Shown here: positions 1-7,152 of the stretch, piece after piece | Numbering within the stretch: the first letter of the stretch is position 1 | Layout of the letters: each line of letters starts with the position of its first letter | DNA from: JBFXDI01 sp050181295 | GTDB lineage: Bacteria; Pseudomonadota; Alphaproteobacteria; Rhizobiales; Aestuariivirgaceae | Assembly (NCBI GenBank): GCA_050181295.1 | Contig: JBFXDI010000055.1 | Span: 1 to 24,260, forward strand | Length of the DNA stretch: 24,260 nucleotides | Reading direction: 5' to 3' | The notes under the pieces: model-generated | Databases searched by the model: none | The model's input: the letters and a program-made list of their open reading frames with translations, nothing else | What the model was told of the DNA's origin: nothing | Translations under genes and position numbers: made by a program

Positions 1-43
1 GGATCCGGACGGAAACCGCATCGACGTGGGCCAGCCGATCTGA
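1..43 (+). CDS. C-terminal end of a probable glyoxalase/VOC-family protein (5' truncated)
   Basis: Only the last 13 codons lie in the window. The frame that opens at base 2 and ends at TGA 41-43 reads DPDGNRIDVGQPI. The DPDGN-x-I pattern is typical of the last strand of VOC-superfamily domains (glyoxalase, dioxygenase and resistance proteins), where it lies near metal or substrate ligands. The substrate cannot be inferred from this piece. A strong hairpin terminator follows 17 bases after the stop, which supports a real gene end here. Confidence 0.5.
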   Translation, partial: DPDGNRIDVGQPI

Positions 44-60
44 CTTGCCTTGAGGCAGCT

Positions 61-102
61 AACGGCCGGGAAGGCGGAACGGAGCGCCCTTCCCGGCCGT
101 TT
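61..102 (+). terminator. Rho-independent-type terminator hairpin
   Basis: A perfect 14-bp stem pairs 61-74 (AACGGCCGGGAAGG) with 88-101. The loop is 13 nt (75-87), and a short T run (100-102) and a T/G-rich stretch follow. It lies 17 bases after the VOC stop and 35 bases before the next start codon. It most likely ends the upstream transcript. An attenuator role for the downstream gene is possible but has no further support. Confidence 0.65.
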
Positions 103-136
103 GTGTGTTCTCTCCTTCCTTGCGAGATCCTGCCCC

Positions 137-1210
137 ATGCCCGACGACAAGAAACCTGCTCTCGGCGCCCACGGCGCGCTGCGCCTGCCGTCGGTCGACG
201 TCGAGAGCTACAATATCGAGCTTAAGGACGAGGACGGCTTCCTCGGCGACCGCGCCAGCAAGAAAGCGTTCCACGCCATCGTGGACAAGTGGCGCAAGCC
301 GCTCGCCAAGGTGGAACGCGATCCTTTCGGCGACGTGAGCAGCGAGGAGATCGGCCGCAAGACGCTCGAAGAGGCACTGCTGTCGGACGACCTCGCGGCC
401 GCCGGCGTGGTGCTCGGCGTCATCGAGGATTTCTCCCAGGAGCTCACGACGATCATCCGGCGGCTCATGCGCACCAAGGAATGGCGCAAGGTCGAACGCA
501 TCGTGATGGGCGGCGGCATGCGCGAGCACCGGGTCGGCGAACTGGCGATCGGCCGGGCAGGCACCCTGCTCCGCTCCCACGGCGTCGATGTCGATCTCGT
601 GCCCATCCGCAACCATCCGGACGACGCCGGGCTTTTAGGCGCGGTGCAGCTCGCGCCGACCTGGATCTTCGAGGCGCATGATTCCATCCTGGCGGTGGAT
701 ATCGGCGGCACCAACATCCGCGCCGGGCTGATCAAGCTCAATCGCAGGAAGGCTCCGGACCTTTCCCGCGCCGCGGTCTTCAAGCGCCAGCTCTGGCGGC
801 ACGCAGACGAGAGCCCGAAGCGCGAGGAAGCGGTGGCCGAGCTCGTCGGCATGCTGGAAAAACTCATCCGGCAGGCGGAGAAGGCAAGGCTCAAGCTCGC
901 TCCGTTCATCGGGCTCGGCTGCCCGGGCAAGATAGAGCCGGACGGCTCCATCGACCGCGGCGCCCAGAATCTTCCCGGCAACTGGGAAAGCGGCCGCTTC
1001 AACCTGCCCGGCAGCCTGCATGAGGCCATCCCGCATATCGGAGATCACGACACGATCGTCGTCATGCACAATGATGCCGTGATTCAGGGCCTTAGCGAGG
1101 TTCCGTTCATGCAGGACGTGGAGCGCTGGGGCGTGCTCACCATGGGCACGGGGCTCGGCAATGCGTGCTATGTGAACAGGGAGGCCCCGGCGAAGGACAA
1201 GGACGACTAG
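137..1210 (+). CDS. ROK-family sugar kinase homologue with circularly permuted motif order
   Basis: A 357-residue cytoplasmic protein of the ROK/ASKHA kinase superfamily, probably an ATP-dependent sugar kinase; substrate unknown. The motifs of an ordinary ROK protein are present but rotated. The C-lobe motifs come first: an RIVMGGG adenosine-type motif (about 121-127) and PDDAGLLGA (161-169). The N-lobe motifs follow: phosphate-1 VDIGGTNIRAG (187-197), GLGCPG (259-264), QNLPGNW (277-283), MHNDA with the candidate catalytic base Asp313, and phosphate-2 TMGTGLGN (335-342) close to the C-terminus. The Cys-rich zinc motif of many ROK proteins is not seen. I chose ATG 137 because an earlier in-frame ATG at 50 would place the terminator hairpin inside the gene. 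mazG starts 3 bases after the stop, so the two are probably co-transcribed. Confidence 0.8.
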   Translation: MPDDKKPALGAHGALRLPSVDVESYNIELKDEDGFLGDRASKKAFHAIVDKWRKPLAKVERDPFGDVSSEEIGRKTLEEALLSDDLAAAGVVLGVIEDFSQELTTIIRRLMRTKEWRKVERIVMGGGMREHRVGELAIGRAGTLLRSHGVDVDLVPIRNHPDDAGLLGAVQLAPTWIFEAHDSILAVDIGGTNIRAGLIKLNRRKAPDLSRAAVFKRQLWRHADESPKREEAVAELVGMLEKLIRQAEKARLKLAPFIGLGCPGKIEPDGSIDRGAQNLPGNWESGRFNLPGSLHEAIPHIGDHDTIVVMHNDAVIQGLSEVPFMQDVERWGVLTMGTGLGNACYVNREAPAKDKDD

Positions 1211-1213
1211 CTC

Positions 1214-2029
1214 ATGAACCCGGCCGACATGGATCCGCGCGCCCTTCCAACCCTTCTTGCCATCATGCGGGCGCTCAGGACCCCCGGCACCGGCTGCCCC
1301 TGGGATCTCGAGCAGAGTTTTGAGACCATCGCGCCCTACACTATCGAGGAAGCCTACGAGGTCGCCGACGCCATCGCGCGCGAGGCCCATGGCGAGCTTC
1401 GCGAGGAGCTTGGCGACCTGCTTCTCCAGGTCGTCTACCACGCGCAAATCGCTGACGAAGAGGGTTTTTTCCGTTTCGAGGATGTCGTCGAGGCGATCTG
1501 CCGGAAAATGCTGCGGCGGCATCCGCATGTGTTCGGCGACGAGGCCGCCCGCTCCGCCGGCGCGGCGAAGGGCTTCTGGGAGGATGCCAAGGCGAAGGAG
1601 AAAAAGAGCGGTGGACGGGTGCTCGACGGGGTGCCGGTCGTCCTGCCCGCCCTGACCCGCGCGCTGAAGCTCCAGGCGAAGGCCGCGCGCGTCGGCTTCG
1701 ACTGGCCCGATGTTCAAGGCGTGCTCGACAAGATTGTTGAGGAATCGCGCGAGCTTGCGACGGCGCGTGCAAGCGGCGACGAGGCGAGCATCGAGGATGA
1801 ATTCGGCGACCTCCTCTTTGCCGTCGCCAACCTCGCCCGGCATCTGGACATCGACCCGGAAGCGGCGCTCCGGTCCACCAATGCCAAGTTCGAGCGCCGC
1901 TTCCGGCACGTCGAGAGCGTGCTCGAATCGGAAGGCCGCAGCCCGCAGTCCGCGAGCCTCGAGGAGATGGAAGCCCTCTGGCAGGCAGCCAAGACGGCAC
2001 AGCCGGAAGCTGCCGCAAGGGAAGGCTGA
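1214..2029 (+). CDS. mazG: Nucleoside triphosphate pyrophosphohydrolase MazG
   Basis: A 271-residue all-alpha NTP pyrophosphatase that hydrolyses (d)NTPs to the monophosphate plus pyrophosphate, a nucleotide-pool cleaning activity that in E. coli also affects (p)ppGpp levels. Both tandem MazG domains are visible. The N-terminal one has CPWDLEQSF, EEAYEVADAI and EELGDLLLQVVYHA, giving the acidic Mg2+ ligands. The second has EESRELATA and EDEFGDLLFAVANLARHL. The length matches the E. coli enzyme. ATG 1214 is 3 bases past the ROK stop; a second in-frame ATG at 1229 is possible. In this lineage mazG commonly lies near hfq/hflX, as it does here with only one small gene between. Confidence 0.95.
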   Translation: MNPADMDPRALPTLLAIMRALRTPGTGCPWDLEQSFETIAPYTIEEAYEVADAIAREAHGELREELGDLLLQVVYHAQIADEEGFFRFEDVVEAICRKMLRRHPHVFGDEAARSAGAAKGFWEDAKAKEKKSGGRVLDGVPVVLPALTRALKLQAKAARVGFDWPDVQGVLDKIVEESRELATARASGDEASIEDEFGDLLFAVANLARHLDIDPEAALRSTNAKFERRFRHVESVLESEGRSPQSASLEEMEALWQAAKTAQPEAAAREG

Positions 2030-2124
2030 AATCAGGAGTCGCTCTCCTTCCGCTTGCGTGTTATCGAGAGCACAACCGCTGAATCCGGGGCAACGGTCGG
2101 CGGCCGGGGTTTATCGGGGGTTTC

Positions 2125-2538
2125 ATGAAAAGACTTCTTCTCGCGCTCGGCGCGTGCGGGTTGCTGACGGCCTGCGCGACCGCTTCCAAGGACGTTCAGT
2201 CGCTCTACGTGTCGCCGGTCGGATACGAGAGCTGGAGCTGCGACCAGCTCGCGGTCGAGGCGCGCCGCGTCAGCGCGCGGGCGAGCGAGGTGGCCGGCGT
2301 CCAGGATTCCAACCGCTCCAAGGACGCCGCCATGGTGGGCCTTGCCGTGGTGGTGGCCTGGCCGTTCCTCTTCGCGCGCACCGGCGACAACGCCACGACA
2401 GCCGAGCTCGGGCGCCTCAAGGGCGAGCTCGACGCCATCGAGCAGGCGTCCAACCGCAAGAATTGCGGCATCGTCTTCCAGAAGGTGGCTCCGCCGCCGC
2501 CCAAGGTTCGCGAGGCCCGCACCGCGCCGGACCGGTAA
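2125..2538 (+). CDS. Small predicted lipoprotein, function unknown
   Basis: A 137-residue protein with a classic lipoprotein signal: MKRLLLALGACGLLTAC, with lipobox LTAC and lipidation Cys17. Residues 70-85 or so (MVGLAVVVAWPFLFA) form a hydrophobic stretch, and a Q/K/E-rich helix follows (TAELGRLKGELDAIEQA). This Lys-rich region and the two Cys residues after the lipobox (around 39 and 114) resemble small envelope lipoproteins with a glycine-zipper-like or hydrophobic segment. I do not recognise a named family. A G-rich Shine-Dalgarno-like tract lies 4-10 bases before ATG 2125. The gene is convergent with hflX; their stops are 10 bases apart. Confidence 0.8.
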   Translation: MKRLLLALGACGLLTACATASKDVQSLYVSPVGYESWSCDQLAVEARRVSARASEVAGVQDSNRSKDAAMVGLAVVVAWPFLFARTGDNATTAELGRLKGELDAIEQASNRKNCGIVFQKVAPPPPKVREARTAPDR

Positions 2539-2548
2539 CAGGGCGTCC

Positions 2549-3904
2549 CTACTCCGCGGCGAAGGCGAAGGCTTCCGGCGCCTCGAGCCGCGCGCCGAAG
2601 CGGCGGCGGGCAAGCGCCAGCCTGGAAGGCTCGAAGCGCGCCATGAGCCGGACCCGGCCGTGCTTCCTGTCGTCGGTGCGCTCTAACACCTCGGCGTGGC
2701 CGTAGATCCAAGCGAGTTCGGCACCCTCCTCCGCCTCGAGCGCGATCGAGAACATCTCGCCCTTCCTGGCGAGGCGCTGCTCGATCGTGGCCAGGAGATC
2801 GTCCAGCCCCTCGCCGGTCAGCGCCGACACCAGCACGGCGTCCTCGCGACGCTCCGCGGCGTGGCCAAGCGCCTGGCGACGGTCTTCCGGCAGGAGGTCG
2901 GCCTTGTTCCACACCTCGAGGACAGAGGCAGCGCGCCGCCGCTCGTCGATCCCGAGCTCTTCCAGCACCTCGGCGACATCATCGGCTTCCGATGCGGCCT
3001 CGGGGCTCGCCATGTCGCGCACATGCAGGATCACGTCCGCCTCAAGAACCTCCTCGAGCGTCGCGCGGAAGGCCGCGATCAGCATGGTCGGGAGATTGGA
3101 GATGAAGCCGACGGTGTCCGAAAGCACGATCTTCCGCCCATGCGGCAGGCGCACCTGGCGCATGGTAGGGTCGAGGGTCGCGAACAGGAGATCGCGGGCA
3201 TCGACGCCGGCGCGGGTCAAGGTGTTGAACAGCGTCGATTTCCCCGCATTGGTGTACCCGACCAGCGCGACGATCGGATAGGGCACGCGCGCCCTGCCCT
3301 TGCGGTGCAGCGCCCGCGTCTTGCGCACGCCCTCCAGATCCCGCTCGAGCTTCGCGACGCGCTCCTCGATCATGCGGCGGTCGGCCTCGATCTGCGTCTC
3401 GCCGGGGCCACCGAGGAAGCCGAAGCCGCCGCGCTGGCGCTCGAGGTGGGTCCAGGAGCGCACGAGCCGGCTCTTCTGGTAGGTGAGATGGGCAAGCTCC
3501 ACCTGCAGCGCACCTTCCCGCGTGCGCGCCCTTCGGCCAAAGATTTCCAGGATGAGGCCCGTGCGGTCGAGCACTTTGGCCTTGAGCGCCTTCTCCAGGT
3601 TGCGCTGCTGGCCCGGCGTGAGCTGGGCGTTGAAGATCACGAGCCCCGCTTCGAGTTCCGAGACGCGGGAGGCGAGCTCCTCCACCTTGCCGGCGCCGAT
3701 GAGGGTTGAGGGACGCATGGCGGCGAGGCGCACGATCGCGCTTCCCACGACGTCGAGGTCGATCGCGAGCGCGAGCCCTTGCGCCTCGGCCAGCCGCGCT
3801 TCGGGAGAACGGGCGTCTCCGGCGGCTTTCGTCTCCACATGGACGACGAAGGCGCGGGTCGGCGGCGCCTGCGTCGGCTCAGGCGTCCGATCCCGCCGGG
3901 TCAT
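2549..3904 (-). CDS. hflX: Ribosome-associated GTPase HflX
   Basis: A 451-residue translational GTPase that splits or rescues stalled ribosomes by binding the 50S subunit, best known under heat stress. The N-terminal HflX domain has RPSTLIGAGKVEEL and the downstream FNAQLTPGQQRNLE block. The middle has GFLGGPGETQIEADRR. The G domain has the P-loop GYTNAGKS (216-223), G3 DTVGF (263-267), G4 NKAD (about 331) and G5 VSAL. The ATG at 3904 overlaps the end of hfq by 26 bases, so translation is probably coupled. The hfq-hflX order is a long-standing conserved pair in proteobacteria. Confidence 0.97.
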   Translation of the reverse strand: MTRRDRTPEPTQAPPTRAFVVHVETKAAGDARSPEARLAEAQGLALAIDLDVVGSAIVRLAAMRPSTLIGAGKVEELASRVSELEAGLVIFNAQLTPGQQRNLEKALKAKVLDRTGLILEIFGRRARTREGALQVELAHLTYQKSRLVRSWTHLERQRGGFGFLGGPGETQIEADRRMIEERVAKLERDLEGVRKTRALHRKGRARVPYPIVALVGYTNAGKSTLFNTLTRAGVDARDLLFATLDPTMRQVRLPHGRKIVLSDTVGFISNLPTMLIAAFRATLEEVLEADVILHVRDMASPEAASEADDVAEVLEELGIDERRRAASVLEVWNKADLLPEDRRQALGHAAERREDAVLVSALTGEGLDDLLATIEQRLARKGEMFSIALEAEEGAELAWIYGHAEVLERTDDRKHGRVRLMARFEPSRLALARRRFGARLEAPEAFAFAAE

Positions 3905-4130
3905 CTTCGAACAGGCTCACCGGCTGGCCCGGCATCACGGTAGAGATTGCGTGCTTGTAGACGAGTTGCGAAAGACCGTCGCGACGCAGCAGAACGCAGA
4001 AATTGTCGAACCAGGTGATCACTCCCTGCAGTTTGACGCCGTTCACGAGGAAAACCGTCAGCGGCACCTTGTTCTTCCGAACATAGTTCAAAAAGGTGTC
4101 CTGGAGATTCTGTGGCTTGTCTTGTGCCAT
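3879..4130 (-). CDS. hfq: RNA chaperone Hfq
   Basis: An 83-residue Sm-like protein that forms a hexameric ring and pairs small RNAs with mRNAs. In this lineage it is also needed for nitrogen-regulation genes. The Sm1 motif is at VPLTVFLVNGVKLQGVITWFD. The Sm2 motif is YKHAISTVMP, with the uridine-binding YKH. QNLQDTFLN on the N-terminal helix provides the proximal-face Gln8. I chose ATG 4130 because GGTGAGG lies 7 bases upstream and the protein then starts MAQDKPQNLQ like other alphaproteobacterial Hfq. An in-frame ATG at 4145 would put the SD inside the gene. The short acidic tail (FEDDPAGSDA) is normal for the group. Confidence 0.97.
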   Translation of the reverse strand: MAQDKPQNLQDTFLNYVRKNKVPLTVFLVNGVKLQGVITWFDNFCVLLRRDGLSQLVYKHAISTVMPGQPVSLFEDDPAGSDA

Positions 4131-4359
4131 CTTGGGCCTCACCATTGTTTTCCCGGCGCCCGTCCCCGCAGCTCATCCGGGACGCCGATGCATTTGCTTT
4201 TAGGTGTTTCGGGCAAACTGGACGCCGCCCGGCCGCTTGGAAACATGACAGGATAACACGGATTTCCGGACCTCGCACGGGGTCGAGAACCCGTCTGCCG
4301 GAAAGGGAAGCCCGTCCGTACCCCGCACAAGCTCGTCCACGTTTTCGTCAGGAGGCCCC

Positions 4360-5736
4360 TCAGAAATACTCCAGGCTCACGCGGAAGAGCTGCTCCAGCG
4401 CCTGGGCGTCGCTCTTCAGAGCGAAGAGGATGATCTTGTCATGGGGGCGGATGACGGTGTCGCCGCGCGGAATGACGACCTGCGCGTCCCGGACGATGGC
4501 GCCGAGCCTCACCCCCGCCGGAAGCTCGGCCTCGCGCAGCGGCATGCCGACGACGGGCGAGGTCTCCAGCGCCTCCGCCTCGATGATTTCTCCCTCGCCG
4601 CCGTGGACGGGATGCACGCCGCGGATACGGCCGCGGCGGACATGTTTGAGGACGCTCGATACGGTCACGCTGCGCGGATCGATGAAGGAATCGACCCCGA
4701 GAGGACCGGCCATGGGCGCCACATCGAGGCTCGACACAAGCGCCATGGCCTGCTGCGCACCCTCCTGCTTCGCCAGCATCGCGGCAAGGATGTTCACCTT
4801 GTCGTCGTTGGTGAGGGCGAGGAATGCCTCCGTCTCGCGCACGTTTCCCTCCCGCAGGAGTTCGACGTCAAGGGCGCTGCCATGAAGGATGACGGCGCGC
4901 TTCAGGGCCTCGGCGGCGCTCTCCGCCCGGTCTCTCCCCAGCTCGATCATGCGGATGCGGGTGCCGCGGTCGCGCTCCTCGAGCTTCCTCGCGACGTAGA
5001 GGCCGATGTTGCCGCATCCGGCGATGAGCACCCGCGTGGCGGGCTTCTCCTCATGGCCGAAGAGCCCCAGCGTGCGCGCGGTCTGCGACTGCTCGGCCAC
5101 GACATAGGCCTGGTCGCCGACCTGCAGCATGTCGCCGCTCCGGGGCACGAACAGGGTGCCGCCGCGCGAAACGCCGACGACGACCGCCTTCAGGTCAGGA
5201 AACAGCTCGGTGAGCTGCTCGAGCGGCGTGTCGACGACGGGGCAGTTGTCGTTGAGCGTGATGCCCATCGCCACCACGCGCTCGTCGGCGAAATAGATGG
5301 CCTCGAAGGCGCCCGGAAGGGCGAGGCGCCGGAGCACCATTTCTCCCACGGCAAGCTCGGGCGAGATGACGACGTCGATGGCCGTGTTGGCGCGCCGGAA
5401 GAGATTGCGGTACTCGGGCAAGAGATAGGACTGGTTGCGCACGCGCGCGATCTTGGTCGGGGTGTTGAAGATGGCGTTCGCGACCTCGCACGCCATCATG
5501 TTCACCTCGTCGGTGTGGGTGACGGCGATCAGCATGTCCGCATCGCCGGCCCCCGCCCTTTCGAGCACGTCCGGGTGCGAGCCGTGGCCGACCAACCCCT
5601 GCACGTCCAGGGCATCGCCGATCGAGCGCACGAGGGCAGCCGAGGTGTCGATGACGGTGACGTCGTTGCCTTCCGCCGCCAGCCGCTCGGCAATGCCGCG
5701 ACCGACCTGCCCCGCACCGCAGATGATGATCTTCAT
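4360..5736 (-). CDS. trkA: Trk system potassium uptake regulatory protein TrkA
   Basis: A 458-residue peripheral membrane protein that binds NAD(H) and gates the TrkH/TrkG potassium channel. It has two RCK halves. The first Rossmann motif is IICGAGQVGRGIAERL (residues 4-19), followed by VIDT. The second is IAGCGNIGLYVARKL (about 235), with MIELGRDRAE. Each half is followed by a TrkA_C-type beta-rich region (GVSRGGTLFVPRSGDMLQVGD and GAIVRDAQVVIPRGDTVIRPHD). The start lies 18 bases from the ntrX stop, so it is probably the last gene of an ntrYX-trkA unit. No TrkH gene is in the window. Confidence 0.96.
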   Translation of the reverse strand: MKIIICGAGQVGRGIAERLAAEGNDVTVIDTSAALVRSIGDALDVQGLVGHGSHPDVLERAGAGDADMLIAVTHTDEVNMMACEVANAIFNTPTKIARVRNQSYLLPEYRNLFRRANTAIDVVISPELAVGEMVLRRLALPGAFEAIYFADERVVAMGITLNDNCPVVDTPLEQLTELFPDLKAVVVGVSRGGTLFVPRSGDMLQVGDQAYVVAEQSQTARTLGLFGHEEKPATRVLIAGCGNIGLYVARKLEERDRGTRIRMIELGRDRAESAAEALKRAVILHGSALDVELLREGNVRETEAFLALTNDDKVNILAAMLAKQEGAQQAMALVSSLDVAPMAGPLGVDSFIDPRSVTVSSVLKHVRRGRIRGVHPVHGGEGEIIEAEALETSPVVGMPLREAELPAGVRLGAIVRDAQVVIPRGDTVIRPHDKIILFALKSDAQALEQLFRVSLEYF

Positions 5737-5754
5737 GGAGGACCGCTGTTCCCG

Positions 5755-7152
5755 TCAGCCGCCTTCCATTTCGTCCAGTTTTCCCGCGGCGGCAAGCCCG
5801 AGCAGCTTGATCTTGCGATGCAGCGCGGAGCGCTCCATGCCCACGAACTGGGAGGTGCGCGAGATGTTGCCGCCGAAGCGCGAGAGCTGAGCGGCGAGAT
5901 AGTCGCGCTCGAAGATCTCGCGCGCCTCGCGGAGCGGCAGCGCCAGGATCTGCTCGCTGCCCGCGCCGTTCACATGCGATGGAAGGCCGCCGCCGACCTC
6001 GCTCGGCAGCATGGAGGCGGTGATCTCGCTCGACGGGTCGCCGCCGACCAGGATGAGCAGGCGCTCGACATTGTTGCGGAGCTGGCGGACGTTGCCCGGC
6101 CAGTCATGCATCTGCAGCGCCGCTATGGCGTCATCGCCGATCTTGCGGAGCGGCTGGCCGGACTGCAGCGAATACTGCCTCGCGAACTGGGTGATGAGCT
6201 CGGGCACGTCCTCCCGCCGCTCCGACAGTGGCGGCACGCGCACCGGCACGACGCTCAGGCGATGATAGAGGTCCTCGCGGAACACCCCCGAGGCGATCAG
6301 CGACTTGAGGTCCCGGCTGGTCGAGGAGACGATGCGGACGTCGACCTTGACCTTGCGGGTGCCGGAGACGCGCATGAAGGTCTGCTCGACCAGCACGCGC
6401 AGCACCTTGGCCTGCGTCTCGAGCGGCATGTCGGCGATCTCGTCGATATAAAGCGTGCCGCCATGCGACTCCTCGAGCGCACCCACCCGCACCGCTCCGC
6501 CCTCGCGATCCTCGACGCCGAACAGCTCCTCCTCGAGCCTGCCCGGATCGAGGGTGGCAGCGGGCAGGATGACGAAGGGGCCCGAGGCACGCATCGACCA
6601 GGCGTGGAGCGCGCGGGCCGCGAGCTCCTTGCCGGAGCCCAGAGGGCCCACGATCATAACGCGGCTGTTGGAAGGGGCGATCTTCTTCAGGGTCTGGCGG
6701 AGCTGCCGGGCGGCAGGCGAGGCCCCGATGATCTCGTGCTCGGCCCCTGCCCTTCCCTTCAGCTCCTCGTTCTCGCGCTTCAGCCGGTAGGCTTCGAGCG
6801 CGCGGCCCACGACGAGGACCAGCCGGTCGGCCTTGAAGGGCTTCTCGATATACTCGTAGGCGCCGCGCTTGATGGCGCTGACCGCCACCTCGATGTTGCC
6901 GTGGCCGGAGATGATGACGACGGGGAGCTCGGGATGCTGCTCCTTGATGACGTTCAGGACCTCGAGGCCATCGAGCTTCGAGCCCTGCAGCCAGATGTCC
7001 AGGATCACGAGCGAGGGGCGGCGCTCCTCGATCTGGGCCAGTGCCGTGTCGCTGTCGCGGGCAAGCCGGGCCTCGTACCCCTCGTCCTCGAGGATGCCCG
7101 CGATCAGCTCGCGGATGTCGCTCTCGTCGTCGACGATCAGAATGTCAGCCAT
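5755..7152 (-). CDS. ntrX: Nitrogen/redox response regulator NtrX
   Basis: A 465-residue response regulator paired with NtrY. The receiver domain has DDE at 8-10, phospho-acceptor Asp52 in VILDIW, and conserved Lys in YIEKPF. An AAA+ domain follows with a modified Walker A, GPLGSGKEL, and Walker B GGTLYIDEIADMP. The Fis-type HTH is at the C-terminus (NISRTSQFVGMERSALHRKI). Where NtrC has GAFTGA, this protein reads LFGVEDREGGAVRVGALEE. Without GAFTGA it probably cannot activate sigma-54 polymerase and instead acts as a DNA-binding regulator, as reported for this family in alphaproteobacteria. ATG 7152 overlaps the ntrY stop (ATGA); an extra Met codon directly upstream (7155) is also possible. 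Confidence 0.95.
   Translation of the reverse strand: MADILIVDDESDIRELIAGILEDEGYEARLARDSDTALAQIEERRPSLVILDIWLQGSKLDGLEVLNVIKEQHPELPVVIISGHGNIEVAVSAIKRGAYEYIEKPFKADRLVLVVGRALEAYRLKRENEELKGRAGAEHEIIGASPAARQLRQTLKKIAPSNSRVMIVGPLGSGKELAARALHAWSMRASGPFVILPAATLDPGRLEEELFGVEDREGGAVRVGALEESHGGTLYIDEIADMPLETQAKVLRVLVEQTFMRVSGTRKVKVDVRIVSSTSRDLKSLIASGVFREDLYHRLSVVPVRVPPLSERREDVPELITQFARQYSLQSGQPLRKIGDDAIAALQMHDWPGNVRQLRNNVERLLILVGGDPSSEITASMLPSEVGGGLPSHVNGAGSEQILALPLREAREIFERDYLAAQLSRFGGNISRTSQFVGMERSALHRKIKLLGLAAAGKLDEMEGG

Noticed and set aside
635..1909. 424-codon minus-strand frame across the ROK and mazG genes
   Set aside because: It is antisense to two genes with clear motifs, and its translation has shadow-frame composition with no domain.
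2032..2044. Small GGAG/CTCC hairpin after mazG as a terminator
   Set aside because: The stem has only 4 bp and no T tract follows.
4131..4359. A promoter for hfq in the gap after trkA
   Set aside because: Several weak candidates (TTGCCC with a 17-bp spacer to ATGCAT, and TGTTATCCT) exist but none is good enough to annotate.
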